From positions 1 to 64,000 of the forward strand of contig CAYFFG010000018.1 of NCBI GenBank assembly GCA_964342355.1: a stretch of DNA of 64,000 nt, read 5' to 3'. The translations under genes were made by a program, and so were the position numbers. This DNA is from Hirschia sp964342355. Lineage in GTDB: Bacteria > Pseudomonadota > Alphaproteobacteria > Caulobacterales > Hyphomonadaceae. Below the pieces are notes generated by a model that did not search any database, was not told where the DNA came from, and worked only from the letters and a program-made list of their open reading frames with translations. Within the stretch, counting starts at the first letter, position 1. Every line of letters starts with the position of its first letter. Of this stretch, positions 50,069 to 58,156 are shown piece by piece.

Positions 50069-50296
50069 ATGGACATAGACACCGACAAACTGGATGCCGC
50101 CGCTTTCGCCATTCTCAGTCTGACACTTCATGACGGGTCGCGGATTTGGAAGGGGATAGATTGGGACATCACGGACCGGCTCTTTCAAAAAGGCCTGATC
50201 GAAAACCCGGCTAGCAAAGCAAAGTCTCTCGTTCTGACAGAGCAAGGTTTGGAACTGGCCAAACGCGTGCTGGAAGAGCAATTCAGCAAAGGCTGA
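50069..50296 (+). CDS. DUF6429 family protein
   Basis: A 75-residue protein matching the DUF6429 family pattern: MDIDTDKLDAAAFAILSLTL, then HDGSRIWKGIDWDITDRLF, GLIENPASKAKSLVLTEQGL. The fold looks like a small winged helix. Family members are scattered on bacterial mobile elements; function is unknown. It is a single gene between two minus-strand operons. The region 50297-50498 after it holds only GC-rich sequence with a GACAATTTTGT block like the leaders. Confidence 0.75.
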   Translation: MDIDTDKLDAAAFAILSLTLHDGSRIWKGIDWDITDRLFQKGLIENPASKAKSLVLTEQGLELAKRVLEEQFSKG

Positions 50297-50498
50297 AAAT
50301 GGCCATTACCTGAATCTCTCAATCTATCGGGCAACAGAACAGAACGATCAGTTCCCAAGACACGTAGCGCCTGAACCCAGCACCGCCAGGCGGTGCTCCC
50401 GCGCGGACAGCGCCGGTCCGGCGGCGGGGCAGGGGGCTTGTCTTTCTGCCCCGCCGCCGGACAATTTTGTGAGCCCTGCTCCTAGGCAATCACTTGGC

Positions 50499-50523
50499 AA
50501 AAAAAGCCCCGCCGAAGCGGGGC
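50499..50523 (-). terminator. Rho-independent terminator of the ParB-like gene
   Basis: On the minus strand GCCCCGC, loop TTCG and GCGGGGC are followed by TTTTTTT. It lies 28 bp after the stop of the large ParB-like gene, in its direction of transcription. Confidence 0.85.
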
Positions 50524-50550
50524 CAGTTGGGTCTCCCCACGAAGGAGCCG

Positions 50551-52416
50551 TCAGGTGCAGTCGGGCACCCATTTGTCGAGCTTGGCTTTCTGATCGGGCG
50601 TCAACCCCATGAGCTTCCGGGTGGTTGGATCGCTCACGAGCTTTTCCATCTTCTCGGCCTTTTCCGCCTTCTTGAGCTTGGCGAAACCGGCGACGCGCTC
50701 ATCGCGGGCATCGCAGTCGAGGAACTCGCAAAGCAGATCGACCAGATGACCGGCTGAAACCCGCGAGAAGAAATTCTCTGCCGTGGGCGTCCAGTGCTTT
50801 CGGATATCGGCCCCGGCTTCGTCGGCGATCAAGCCGAAGAATTCCGCGCCGCCAGCCCGACAGGGCAGGGTGCGTGCGATCGCCTCGGTGATCTGGGCGT
50901 TGCGGGCTTTCTTTCCGTCCTCGCGGAAGGCGGCGAAGGCCCCGGAGAGGTCTTCGATGCGGGTGCCGTTCTGCCAGTATTCGCTGGCATCGATCCCATG
51001 CTCCAGACGCGGCTCGCGGGTAAAGCCATTCTCAACGCTTGGTGCATTGGTCGGGCGGTCCAGCCGAATGCCGAAGACGCTCTCGAAACTGCCCGATGCT
51101 TCGGACAAGCCGAACCCCAGCAGGTCCAGAACCAGCTCGGGTTTGGCCAAAAGAGCTGCCTGCACCGAAGCCAGCCGGATCGCCTGTATATCTGCTACCA
51201 GCTTTTGCGAGTAGGGGGATTTTGGGGTGTCCGACTTGGTGGCCTGTAGCGCTTGCAGGACACCGGCCTCAATGGCGGCTTTCTTGTCTACGAGGCGGAC
51301 CAGACCAGCTGTGATCTCAAGCTTGCCAGACCCATTCACGAGGATGATGCAGCCCGCATGGGCTTTCTGATCCTCGGAATAGTCACCGTCAAGGAAGGCC
51401 TGCAACTCGGAGAGCCGCGCTTCACCATCCTCGTCCAGAACCCCACCATTCGCGAGGTCGGCTAACTCGTCATATTCTTCCGCTTCTTCCTCGGTCAGAT
51501 CGCCCTCGATGGGGTAGAGCCGGGCCAGCTTTATCTGATCCAACTCGTAGTAGTTGAGCCAGGCCTCGGGTCGGGCTTCGGCCCATGCCCAACCCTGGGT
51601 CTCAACCAGATCGGCCCGGGCCGCTTCCAGTTTCTCAGCAAAGAGCCGATCCAGAAGGGCAGGGGAGGCGAGGAAAACCTCGTCGGAGAAGAGATCGCGT
51701 GTGACCGTGCCACCCTCGGCCTCATAGGCTTCGATCCCGACAAACTTGGCGCGGCGGTCCGTGGCCTTGATGGCGTCGGGATGTAACGCGTTCTTGATAG
51801 CGCTCTCGGACACCGCCTGTCCCTTCACCTGATCCAGAAGGTTCAGGGTGAGCGCTTCGTCATCAGAAAGGGTGAAGGCCTTGGCGGTGCCGAGACTGAT
51901 TTCACCTGCCGCCAATGCTTCCAGCACTGGCTCGGGCAGATTTGCGAGGGCCAGTCGTTGATAGACGCGGGCCTCGGTCACGGCGAAGGCGAGGGTAATT
52001 TCCGGCACGGTAGCTCCGCGCGATTTCATGCGACCGAAGGCACGGATTTCATCCGCCGGGGTCATGTCCTCTCGGGCGGCGTTTTCGGCGCTGGCCCAGT
52101 CCTCGGCCTCGGCTGCGTCAGCGGCCAGTTTGACCGGCACCGTGGTGAACGGATGGGACTTGGACCGCTCGGCAATCATCTGGATGGCGCGGAGGCGGCA
52201 CCCGCCCGCGACGATGCCGACTTTGCCGTCCTCGTCCATGAGGCCCGCGAGATTGTGGATGAGGCCGAAGCGCTCGATACTATCGGCAAGGCTTTCGATA
52301 TGCGCCTCGGAGACCACTTTGCGCGGATTCAGATCGGAGATGGAAAGCATCTCCAACGGGATTTGCAGGATCACGGCGCTGGCTGTGTCGGTTTGGATGG
52401 GTTGTTGCTTGGTCAT
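50551..52416 (-). CDS. Large ParB-like nuclease-domain protein
   Basis: A 621-residue protein with an N-terminal ParB/Srx domain: LEMLSISDLNPRKVVSEAHI, LADSIERFGLIHNLAGLMDE and IVAGGCRLRAIQMIAE, then a helix-turn-helix-rich part (VTEARVYQRLALANLPEPVL). The C-terminal half is acidic and helical. It is the plasmid ParB-family protein often seen in Rhodobacterales and Rhizobiales plasmids, distinct from RepB. It may regulate plasmid genes or assist maintenance. ATG 52416 is chosen because similarity begins there; the frame continues upstream without it. Confidence 0.82.
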   Translation of the reverse strand: MTKQQPIQTDTASAVILQIPLEMLSISDLNPRKVVSEAHIESLADSIERFGLIHNLAGLMDEDGKVGIVAGGCRLRAIQMIAERSKSHPFTTVPVKLAADAAEAEDWASAENAAREDMTPADEIRAFGRMKSRGATVPEITLAFAVTEARVYQRLALANLPEPVLEALAAGEISLGTAKAFTLSDDEALTLNLLDQVKGQAVSESAIKNALHPDAIKATDRRAKFVGIEAYEAEGGTVTRDLFSDEVFLASPALLDRLFAEKLEAARADLVETQGWAWAEARPEAWLNYYELDQIKLARLYPIEGDLTEEEAEEYDELADLANGGVLDEDGEARLSELQAFLDGDYSEDQKAHAGCIILVNGSGKLEITAGLVRLVDKKAAIEAGVLQALQATKSDTPKSPYSQKLVADIQAIRLASVQAALLAKPELVLDLLGFGLSEASGSFESVFGIRLDRPTNAPSVENGFTREPRLEHGIDASEYWQNGTRIEDLSGAFAAFREDGKKARNAQITEAIARTLPCRAGGAEFFGLIADEAGADIRKHWTPTAENFFSRVSAGHLVDLLCEFLDCDARDERVAGFAKLKKAEKAEKMEKLVSDPTTRKLMGLTPDQKAKLDKWVPDCT

Positions 52417-52538
52417 TGGATTGTTCTTTCGGATGGATGTCAGGCCTGCTCGGAACGCGGCACAGGCGCTCGTCGGCTGGTTTTGTTGATGGGGTAGGGG
52501 AGGGGGACCGGAACCTGTGTGGCTCCGGCCCAGCGGCG

Positions 52539-52907
52539 TCACCACCAGCAAGAATAGATCACGGTCGATCCCTGTTCGATCTCGGCCCGCGCCCAAGCGC
52601 AGAACTCGAGATCGTAGTCGCGGTATTCGGTGGCCTGCTCGTCTTGGAACTGATGCCCGTAGAAGAACCCGCCCTCGCACTGGGGCAGGGCGCGTCCCTT
52701 CACGGCCTGTTCCAGCGTGTCGATATCGGCGGTTTCCAGTTTCAACTCGCCGCAATTGAGATCGGACGCCGAAAGTCCGGTCCGCTCGGTGTAGAGCGCC
52801 TCCATGAAGGTCTGCAGCTTGGAGTGCTTGCGCCAGACGAATTTCGGGCTTTCGCCTTCATCGCCGCTTTCGGGGGTTTTCAGATATGCGTATTGATCGA
52901 GGCCCAT
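52539..52907 (-). CDS. Conserved hypothetical plasmid protein
   Basis: A 122-residue protein beginning MGLDQYAYLKTPESGDEGES. It is rich in aromatic residues (FVWRKHSKLQTFMEALY; FFYGHQFQDEQATEYRDYDL) and ends TVIYSCWW. Similar unnamed proteins are common on alphaproteobacterial plasmids and phage-like elements. It precedes the large ParB-like gene by 122 bp on the same strand. AAAGGAGCAGGCC gives a ribosome site. Confidence 0.7.
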   Translation of the reverse strand: MGLDQYAYLKTPESGDEGESPKFVWRKHSKLQTFMEALYTERTGLSASDLNCGELKLETADIDTLEQAVKGRALPQCEGGFFYGHQFQDEQATEYRDYDLEFCAWARAEIEQGSTVIYSCWW

Positions 52908-53505
52908 GGCCTGCTCCTTTCGTGGTTAGAGCGGCGCGGTGCTCGTTTTCTCCGACCGTTTGGCCTTGGCCCGCTTACCGCCAGTGGCGGAGGCCTCGAC
53001 TGATCTGTCAGTCCGAAAAGCCCCCGTGCTTTTCGGCTGGGCAGAGCAGGGGAGGGCGATAGCCCGTCCTGCGGCCGGATGGCGACCCGACACAGGGGGC
53101 CGGAGCGGTGAAATCGGGAGGGACCCGCGCCACTGCGTGGGAGGAACCGGATTTCTCCCGTGAAGGCTGGCGCGGAACGCGACACCAGAGCCCCTGTTCG
53201 GGGCACCGGCCGGATGGCAGGCGGAATCTAAGAACGGAAACCTGCCAGCCGGGTTAGAGCGGAGCGGAGACCCGGCTGACTTCTGGTTCAAGCGATCGCG
53301 GTCTCGCCCGCGATCTCATCCGAGACATGCACGAAGGATCGACACCGAATGGCGGAGACGCAGGCACGCGGCTCCGGGCGCAGCCAAGAGCCTGGACAGC
53401 GCCAGGGCGCTGGCGTGCCAACCAATCAGGCAACGCACGCTCTACAAAGGATATTGACAAAAACACATCATATGATATGTATCATCACCTCATATGGAGT
53501 TAGCC
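52908..53505. other. GC-rich intergenic region with a possible leader element
   Basis: About 600 bp without a gene. GAAATCGGG (53110-53118) and CCGGATTTC (53147-53155) form an imperfect stem enclosing GGGAGGAACC, the pattern seen in the three leaders upstream of other minus-strand genes. GTTAGAGCGG occurs at both ends (about 52925 and 53253). The right end holds the promoter of the Xre/RES pair. Confidence 0.4.
53454..53481 (+). promoter_or_regulatory. Promoter and operator of the Xre/RES toxin-antitoxin pair
   Basis: TTGACA (53454-53459), a 16-bp spacer and TATGTA (53476-53481). The perfect palindrome ATCATATGAT (53467-53476) lies in the spacer next to the -10 box, well placed for repression by the antitoxin. 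Confidence 0.6.
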
Positions 53506-53922
53506 ATGCTTGAACCCATCCAAAATGCGCCTCAACCGGCATATGTCCAGCCAATTGACCAACAGGACAAGATTGCTGCGATCATTAAGGGCGTTGTCCG
53601 AACAGCTGATGCCTGGGGGTTGTCGAATGCCGAAGCAGCAATGCTGTTCGATGTCCCGACAGCCACCTGGGGGCGCATGAAGGCTGGCACCTACAAGGGT
53701 GTGCTGGACCAGGACAAAGTCACCCGCGCAAGCTTGCTGATCGGGTTGTTCAAGGGATTAAGACTGCTGTTCAACGGTCCTCTCACATTTGGTTGGCCAA
53801 AGACCGCCAATACAGGCCCGGGCTTTAACGGCAAGACCCCCGTTCAGATCATGTGCGAAGGCGGCATTCCGGCGATGATGAAAATGCGCCAGCATATCGA
53901 CGCGCTCCGAGGTGGCGTGTGA
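53506..53922 (+). CDS. Xre-type (DUF2384/MbcA-like) antitoxin
   Basis: A 138-residue antitoxin. The N-terminal DNA-binding region (GLSNAEAAMLFDVPTATWGR) is followed by a C-terminal toxin-binding DUF2384 region with LLIGLFKGLRLLFNGPLTFG and a long GKTPVQIMCEGGIPAMMKMR segment. It binds and silences the RES toxin encoded next and probably represses the promoter at 53454. ATG 53506 follows GGAGTTAGCC. The stop overlaps the toxin start by GTGA. Confidence 0.82.
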   Translation: MLEPIQNAPQPAYVQPIDQQDKIAAIIKGVVRTADAWGLSNAEAAMLFDVPTATWGRMKAGTYKGVLDQDKVTRASLLIGLFKGLRLLFNGPLTFGWPKTANTGPGFNGKTPVQIMCEGGIPAMMKMRQHIDALRGGV

Positions 53923-54623
53923 TCAGAGCAAGTGACCTAACACAGGTCGAATTCACAGACCCCAAAACTGTCCGGCTGATTTCCACCGCCTATATCGACG
54001 AGCCCGCTATGGCACCACTGGCGGATGATGACGATGAATTGGCGATCCTTGAGGAAATCGAAGGGCTGACATCCGCGCGCCGGTCCGTCACATTGCCGAC
54101 CCCGGGCGGCCTTCATCCTGGTGAACTTCTGACCGAGGCCGCCGGGTATGGCTGGACGCTGGTGAATGCAGCGTTCTGCTATACCCGCCCGACAGGCAAC
54201 AGGTTCAATGGCCCGGACCGCGGGGCGTGGTACGCGTCCTATGGAGATTTTGCGATCGAAACGGCCCAAGCCGAGGTATCCTGGCATCTGACGCGAGAGC
54301 TTGAGGCGACCGGTGTGTTCGACAACCTCACGTCCTACAGGGAGCTTTTTGCCGGATTCACTTCACAGTTTCACGAACTCGCCCCGGGAACAGAAGACGC
54401 CGCATTGCACGCTGACCCTGCGACCGCATACCCGGCAGGGCAGGTCCTGGCCCGCGATGTTCTCGGCTCAGGCGGCAATGGGATCCTTTATCCGTCCTCA
54501 CGGCAACCAGACGGCCAATGCCTGGTCGCGCTTCGCCCGCATCTCGTGCAGAATATCCGGCAGGGCGATACCTGGGATTTTGTTTGGAACGGCAATCCCA
54601 CACCCGCTATCTCCAAGCACTAG
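53919..54623 (+). CDS. RES-domain toxin (NAD+ phosphorylase family)
   Basis: A 234-residue protein with a RES domain. Arg-containing TGNRFNGPDRGAWYASYGDF, AQAEVSWHLTREL and the C-terminal GGNGILYPSSRQPDGQCLVA are the RES motifs, giving the Arg, Tyr, Glu and Ser expected in the active site. RES toxins destroy NAD+. GTG 53919 overlaps the antitoxin stop. The operon is complete and looks functional, so it should act as a plasmid-addiction module and perhaps in phage defence. Confidence 0.85.
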   Translation: MIRASDLTQVEFTDPKTVRLISTAYIDEPAMAPLADDDDELAILEEIEGLTSARRSVTLPTPGGLHPGELLTEAAGYGWTLVNAAFCYTRPTGNRFNGPDRGAWYASYGDFAIETAQAEVSWHLTRELEATGVFDNLTSYRELFAGFTSQFHELAPGTEDAALHADPATAYPAGQVLARDVLGSGGNGILYPSSRQPDGQCLVALRPHLVQNIRQGDTWDFVWNGNPTPAISKH

Positions 54624-54708
54624 TGGACAATGAACTCAGTTGAAAAGTTAGTTTGAGAAACACAGAAAACCTTGGAATAATGCGTCCGGACGACGAACGC
54701 GGTTTGAC

Positions 54709-55347
54709 ATGTCATTGCTAGTGGCGAAACCTGGGACGCACTTTATGTGGGATTGGACGACACCTATTAAGGCCAAAATCATTTCAGCTTTACGAATTGC
54801 CGGAGAGCATTTTTGTGTCACGATTCTGGGACTGCACGGAAGTTCAACACCTGGAAGTGATCAACGACGTATGTTCATGCGTCTGTCGATGTATCTGAGT
54901 GTTGGTTACGTCGTTTGGGCTCTGATTTTTGGGCGTGGCGCGCCCAATGGTTATTCCGTTGGACTGTCGATTGCGTCCATCACTTTAATATTGGCAAGCT
55001 TGCTCGTCTTCTTTCAAACAGTCCTTCTCATGCCGTTCAGAGACGACGGAAGCGAGTTCAAACTGGACGTTTGGCGGCTGCTGTTGGACACGATAATCTC
55101 GTCGCTGTTCATGATTGTTGCATTTTCGGTCCTCTACCGAAATGTCGGCTTGGTCCAAAATGGCATAGACTTGAGACCGACTGCATTGGATGCAATCTAC
55201 TTCTCTTCTGTGACGTTCTCTACCTTGGGATACGGCGACTTTGCGCCTCAACCCACCATTCGCATCATAGCTGCTGCACAAGCGTTGCTTGGCAACTTGC
55301 ATCTTGGAATGATTGTGGGCGCAACATTCGCGGCGATACGCCGCTAA
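54709..55347 (+). CDS. Potassium channel protein (two-pore-loop type)
   Basis: A 212-residue membrane protein with four hydrophobic segments. LYLSVGYVVWALIFGRGAPN-type and SLFMIVAFSVLYRNVGLVQN segments precede a pore loop with the filter TLGYGDF (FSSVTFSTLGYGDFAPQP) and a last helix (AAAQALLGNLHLGMIVGATF). It is a simple K+ channel without a large cytoplasmic domain. It is a single gene between the RES module and the GHKL locus. Why a plasmid carries it is unclear. Confidence 0.85.
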   Translation: MSLLVAKPGTHFMWDWTTPIKAKIISALRIAGEHFCVTILGLHGSSTPGSDQRRMFMRLSMYLSVGYVVWALIFGRGAPNGYSVGLSIASITLILASLLVFFQTVLLMPFRDDGSEFKLDVWRLLLDTIISSLFMIVAFSVLYRNVGLVQNGIDLRPTALDAIYFSSVTFSTLGYGDFAPQPTIRIIAAAQALLGNLHLGMIVGATFAAIRR

Positions 55348-55354
55348 ACGATAA

Positions 55355-55450
55355 TCAACCGACGACGAGGGCCACAGTACCCACAAACATCAACAGCCCT
55401 GCGAGTGGCAGAGTGATGGATTGGAACTGTTTGTATCTTTGGTTGCTCAT
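55355..55450 (-). CDS. 31-residue membrane peptide
   Basis: A short reading frame with an AGGAGAGCAAA site directly before its ATG (55450). It encodes MSNQRYKQFQSITLPLAGLL followed by MFVGTVALVVG: a basic N-terminus and one hydrophobic helix. Its end lies 8 bp from the convergent K+ channel stop. The ribosome site is strong and the composition is not random. It could be a small membrane effector, a channel partner or a toxin-like peptide. I do not recognise a family. Confidence 0.55.
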   Translation of the reverse strand: MSNQRYKQFQSITLPLAGLLMFVGTVALVVG

Positions 55451-55603
55451 TTTGCTCTCCTGAACATCATATAGCATGTTCCACAGATGTTTTCAACTAT
55501 GACCCGTTGAGCGCGCTTGTTGTTAAGCCAATGTTATAGTAGCTTTTTTTCAAATTTCCCCTTGGGAACGCCCATATCTTACAGAGAAATTTCGAAGAAA
55601 TCG

Positions 55604-55633
55604 TGCACAGATCGTGCCTTTCCCGCCGATACT
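55604..55633 (+). promoter_or_regulatory. Two-part promoter-like motif before the first GHKL gene
   Basis: TGCACAGATCG (55604-55614), ten variable bases, then GCCGATACT (55625-55633). The same two blocks with the same spacing occur at 58053-58082. If GATACT is the -10 element, the block GCACAG stands 17 bp upstream as the -35. The start codon is 50 bp downstream. Confidence 0.6.
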
Positions 55634-55682
55634 AATGATGTTCGCCAGCCGTGATGTACGGCCAAGACAAGGAGATACGAAC

Positions 55683-57608
55683 ATGACTAAATCACAAAAT
55701 TCCGAGATCAAGCGCCAGCAAAAATACCTGGATCGCCTTCCGGACAACTACCAGTTCCCTCTTTTCAACACGAAACAAGCGCTGCAGTCGCAGCGGCAGA
55801 ACGGGTACAAAAATACCGCCGCCGCCGCACGAGAGATCGTCGACAACGCCCTTGAAGCAGGGGCAAAACACGTCGATGTGGTTCTTCGACGCCCAGATCA
55901 AAGGCACCTCAAGAAGCATGATCGGAAGAATGCTGTCTCGGCAGTCGCCTTCGTGGATGATGGATCGGGCATGCTTCCACTGATGGCGCGCTATGCGCTG
56001 AGTTGGGGCGGCGGGACGCACTTCGATGACCATGACTTCATCGGAAAATTCGGGTTCGGGTTGCCAAATGCCTCGATCAACCAAACGACGAAAGTTGCGG
56101 TTTACACGCGTACGGACCCGAGCGAACCGATCACAGTGGTCGAACTTGACCTTAACGCTTTTGACGAGCACGGGTTGCAGTCCATTCCCGAGCCGACGGA
56201 AGGCGAACTTCCCGACTTTGTGAGTGATGCACTTAAGCGCCAGGATCGAACGTTTGAATCGGGGACCGTCGTTGTTTGGGATAAGCCAGATCGACTGACG
56301 TATCGGATGGCACCAGATCTCAAGAGCCTTCTCATCGATGACTTTGGATCGACCTACCGAAATCATCTGAAGAACTTCACGTTGACGGTTGACGGTACAG
56401 AGGTGGAGGCCGTGGATCCTCTCTTCACGTCACCTGGCATGAAGTACTTCGTGCCCGAAGATGAAGGTGGTGCGACCGTAACATTCGAAAGATCGTTGCC
56501 CCTGCGCTACTTCATCGACGAAGAGACAGGTGGCCGGCATTTGTCGAAGCCAGAGAAAGACGACGATCTGGATGTTGAGGGCGAAAAAACAATCGCCACA
56601 GGCGTTGCCCACATCCGGGTGGTCAGACTGCCGGTTGGTTTTGCAGAGTCTAAAGCCAAAAAGAAGAAAGGGCTGACCGACGCCAACCGCCGCTTTGAAA
56701 TCCGAAAGTCTCGTCGAGGCATGTGTTTCGTACGCGCCGGCCGCGAGATCGAGACTCTTGATGCTTTCCCGAGGTCGGCAAAAGATCAGGCATCTGGTCT
56801 GGGTAGTTGGCCCTTGTTGCAGGGCTACGCCTACCACTGGGGCATCGAGGTTAGCTTTGAACCGAGCCTTGACGATGTCTTCGGGATCACGAACGACAAG
56901 CAGACGGTGAGGCCACTGGAAGATGTTTGGCGCATTCTGTCACAAGAAGGGGTTGATGAAGCCCTCATGCGTGAAAACAACTGGCAGTCAAAAGCGCGTC
57001 GGAAAAAGCAAACCGAAAAAGCCAAGGCGGCTGACAAGGCACGAGAGAGCAAGCCTACCACAGGTGAATTGGCCGCAGCAGCTGCTAACGTTGTGAGCGG
57101 ACGACCGCCGGCGGTTCCGGACACCAAGCAAAACAGCGTCGACGAAGTCACCAAGATAGAGGTTGCACGGCGCGCAAAAGAAACGAAGAAACAGGCCTCT
57201 GAAATCGAAGAAGCCATGAAGGAAGAACGCCGCCGTCGGCCTTATCGCGTGGCATTTGCAGAGGACCCGAACGGGCCATTCTATACGCCAGAGTACGGGC
57301 ACAACGGGCAAGTGGTGGCCAAGATTAATACCACCCATCCCTTCTACACTCACGTGTATAGCCAGTTGGTCCAGAACTTCGGCGGTGAAAGGGCTCGGGA
57401 CACGATCGATCTATTGCTCCTCATGCTGTCACAGTCAGAATTAGAAGCGGAGGAAATGCTCGAGTTGTTCTATAGCGCTCAACGCATCGACAAATGGTCG
57501 CCGTTCTTGAGAAACGCTCTGACAATCCTGGAAAACGGTATCGCCGATACAGAGGATCCAGATGAAAACCTTGAAAACGACGAAGAACCCGAGGAGAGCG
57601 TCGCATAG
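55683..57608 (+). CDS. GHKL-type ATPase, first of a pair
   Basis: A 641-residue protein with an N-terminal GHKL (HSP90, MutL, gyrase B) ATP-binding domain. The N-box is AAREIVDNALEAGA (Glu51, Asp54, Asn55), the G1 box DDGSGM (92-97) and the G2 box GKFGFGLPNAS (121-131). A transducer-like domain follows with FEIRKSRRGMCFVRAGREIE and DVFGITNDKQTVRPLEDVW. The Lys/Ala-rich stretch near residues 440-480 looks like a linker, and the C-terminus is acidic (DTEDPDENLENDEEPEESVA). ATG 55683 follows AAGGAGATACGAAC. Function is unknown; ATP-driven clamp closure is the family behaviour. Confidence 0.85.
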   Translation: MTKSQNSEIKRQQKYLDRLPDNYQFPLFNTKQALQSQRQNGYKNTAAAAREIVDNALEAGAKHVDVVLRRPDQRHLKKHDRKNAVSAVAFVDDGSGMLPLMARYALSWGGGTHFDDHDFIGKFGFGLPNASINQTTKVAVYTRTDPSEPITVVELDLNAFDEHGLQSIPEPTEGELPDFVSDALKRQDRTFESGTVVVWDKPDRLTYRMAPDLKSLLIDDFGSTYRNHLKNFTLTVDGTEVEAVDPLFTSPGMKYFVPEDEGGATVTFERSLPLRYFIDEETGGRHLSKPEKDDDLDVEGEKTIATGVAHIRVVRLPVGFAESKAKKKKGLTDANRRFEIRKSRRGMCFVRAGREIETLDAFPRSAKDQASGLGSWPLLQGYAYHWGIEVSFEPSLDDVFGITNDKQTVRPLEDVWRILSQEGVDEALMRENNWQSKARRKKQTEKAKAADKARESKPTTGELAAAAANVVSGRPPAVPDTKQNSVDEVTKIEVARRAKETKKQASEIEEAMKEERRRRPYRVAFAEDPNGPFYTPEYGHNGQVVAKINTTHPFYTHVYSQLVQNFGGERARDTIDLLLLMLSQSELEAEEMLELFYSAQRIDKWSPFLRNALTILENGIADTEDPDENLENDEEPEESVA

Positions 57609-57636
57609 CGTCTTCGCGTGTATTTCGTTCAAGGAG

Positions 57637-57666
57637 GGCCAGACCTAGTTAGGTCTGGCCTTCTTT
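57637..57666 (+). terminator. Terminator between the first GHKL gene and the small acidic gene
   Basis: GGCCAGACCT and AGGTCTGGCC form a 10-bp perfect stem around AGTT, followed by TTCTTT on the plus strand. The stem also contains the stop codon of the minus-strand gene, so it could stop transcription from both sides. Confidence 0.75.
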
Positions 57667-58005
57667 CTGCTCTATCGCATCCAAAACGCGACGGGCTGAT
57701 ACCAGATCATCGTCGCTGTCGGGCTGGCTAGAGCTACTACCCGAGCGCACGAGGTCGGCAAACTGCCCCTCCCAATATCCCAAAAAGAATTGTGCGTCTG
57801 AGTCTTCAACATCCACTTGAAGGTCATAGCGTGCAACGCGCTTTCCGGTCGCAATCTGCGACGCCACCCACGCCGACAGTTCATCCTCATATCCATCCAG
57901 CGCATTCGCCAAGATATCCTCGAATGCCGCCGCCGGATCAGAAGCCGTTCGGATGAATCTAGGGAACCGTTCTTCAGTCTCATATATGCAAAAAATGGTC
58001 TGCAT
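57649..58005 (-). CDS. Small acidic hypothetical protein inside the GHKL locus
   Basis: A 118-residue acidic protein (MQTIFCIYETEERFPRFIRT...) with an Asp/Ser-rich segment near residues 88-100. It sits on the minus strand between the two ATPase genes, divergent from the second, and shares the 151-bp gap that holds the promoter-like motif. Its acidic surface might mimic DNA, but no motif shows this. No family is recognised. Confidence 0.55.
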   Translation of the reverse strand: MQTIFCIYETEERFPRFIRTASDPAAAFEDILANALDGYEDELSAWVASQIATGKRVARYDLQVDVEDSDAQFFLGYWEGQFADLVRSGSSSSQPDSDDDLVSARRVLDAIEQKEGQT

Positions 58006-58052
58006 GGGGCCCCTCCGTTTGCTATCTTACCTCTAGCCGACTAAACCACTTT

Positions 58053-58082
58053 TGCACAGATCGACTCGTCACAGCCGATACT
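58053..58082 (+). promoter_or_regulatory. Two-part promoter-like motif before the second GHKL gene
   Basis: TGCACAGATCG (58053-58063), ten variable bases, then GCCGATACT (58074-58082), an exact repeat of both blocks and the spacing at 55604-55633. It is 75 bp before the ATG. Confidence 0.6.
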
Positions 58083-58156
58083 GTGTTTGGACTCGATCCG
58101 AATTCAACCCAAACGCCCGCGGCGCAATGGTCGCTGCACCAAGGCAGAGGTAAGAC

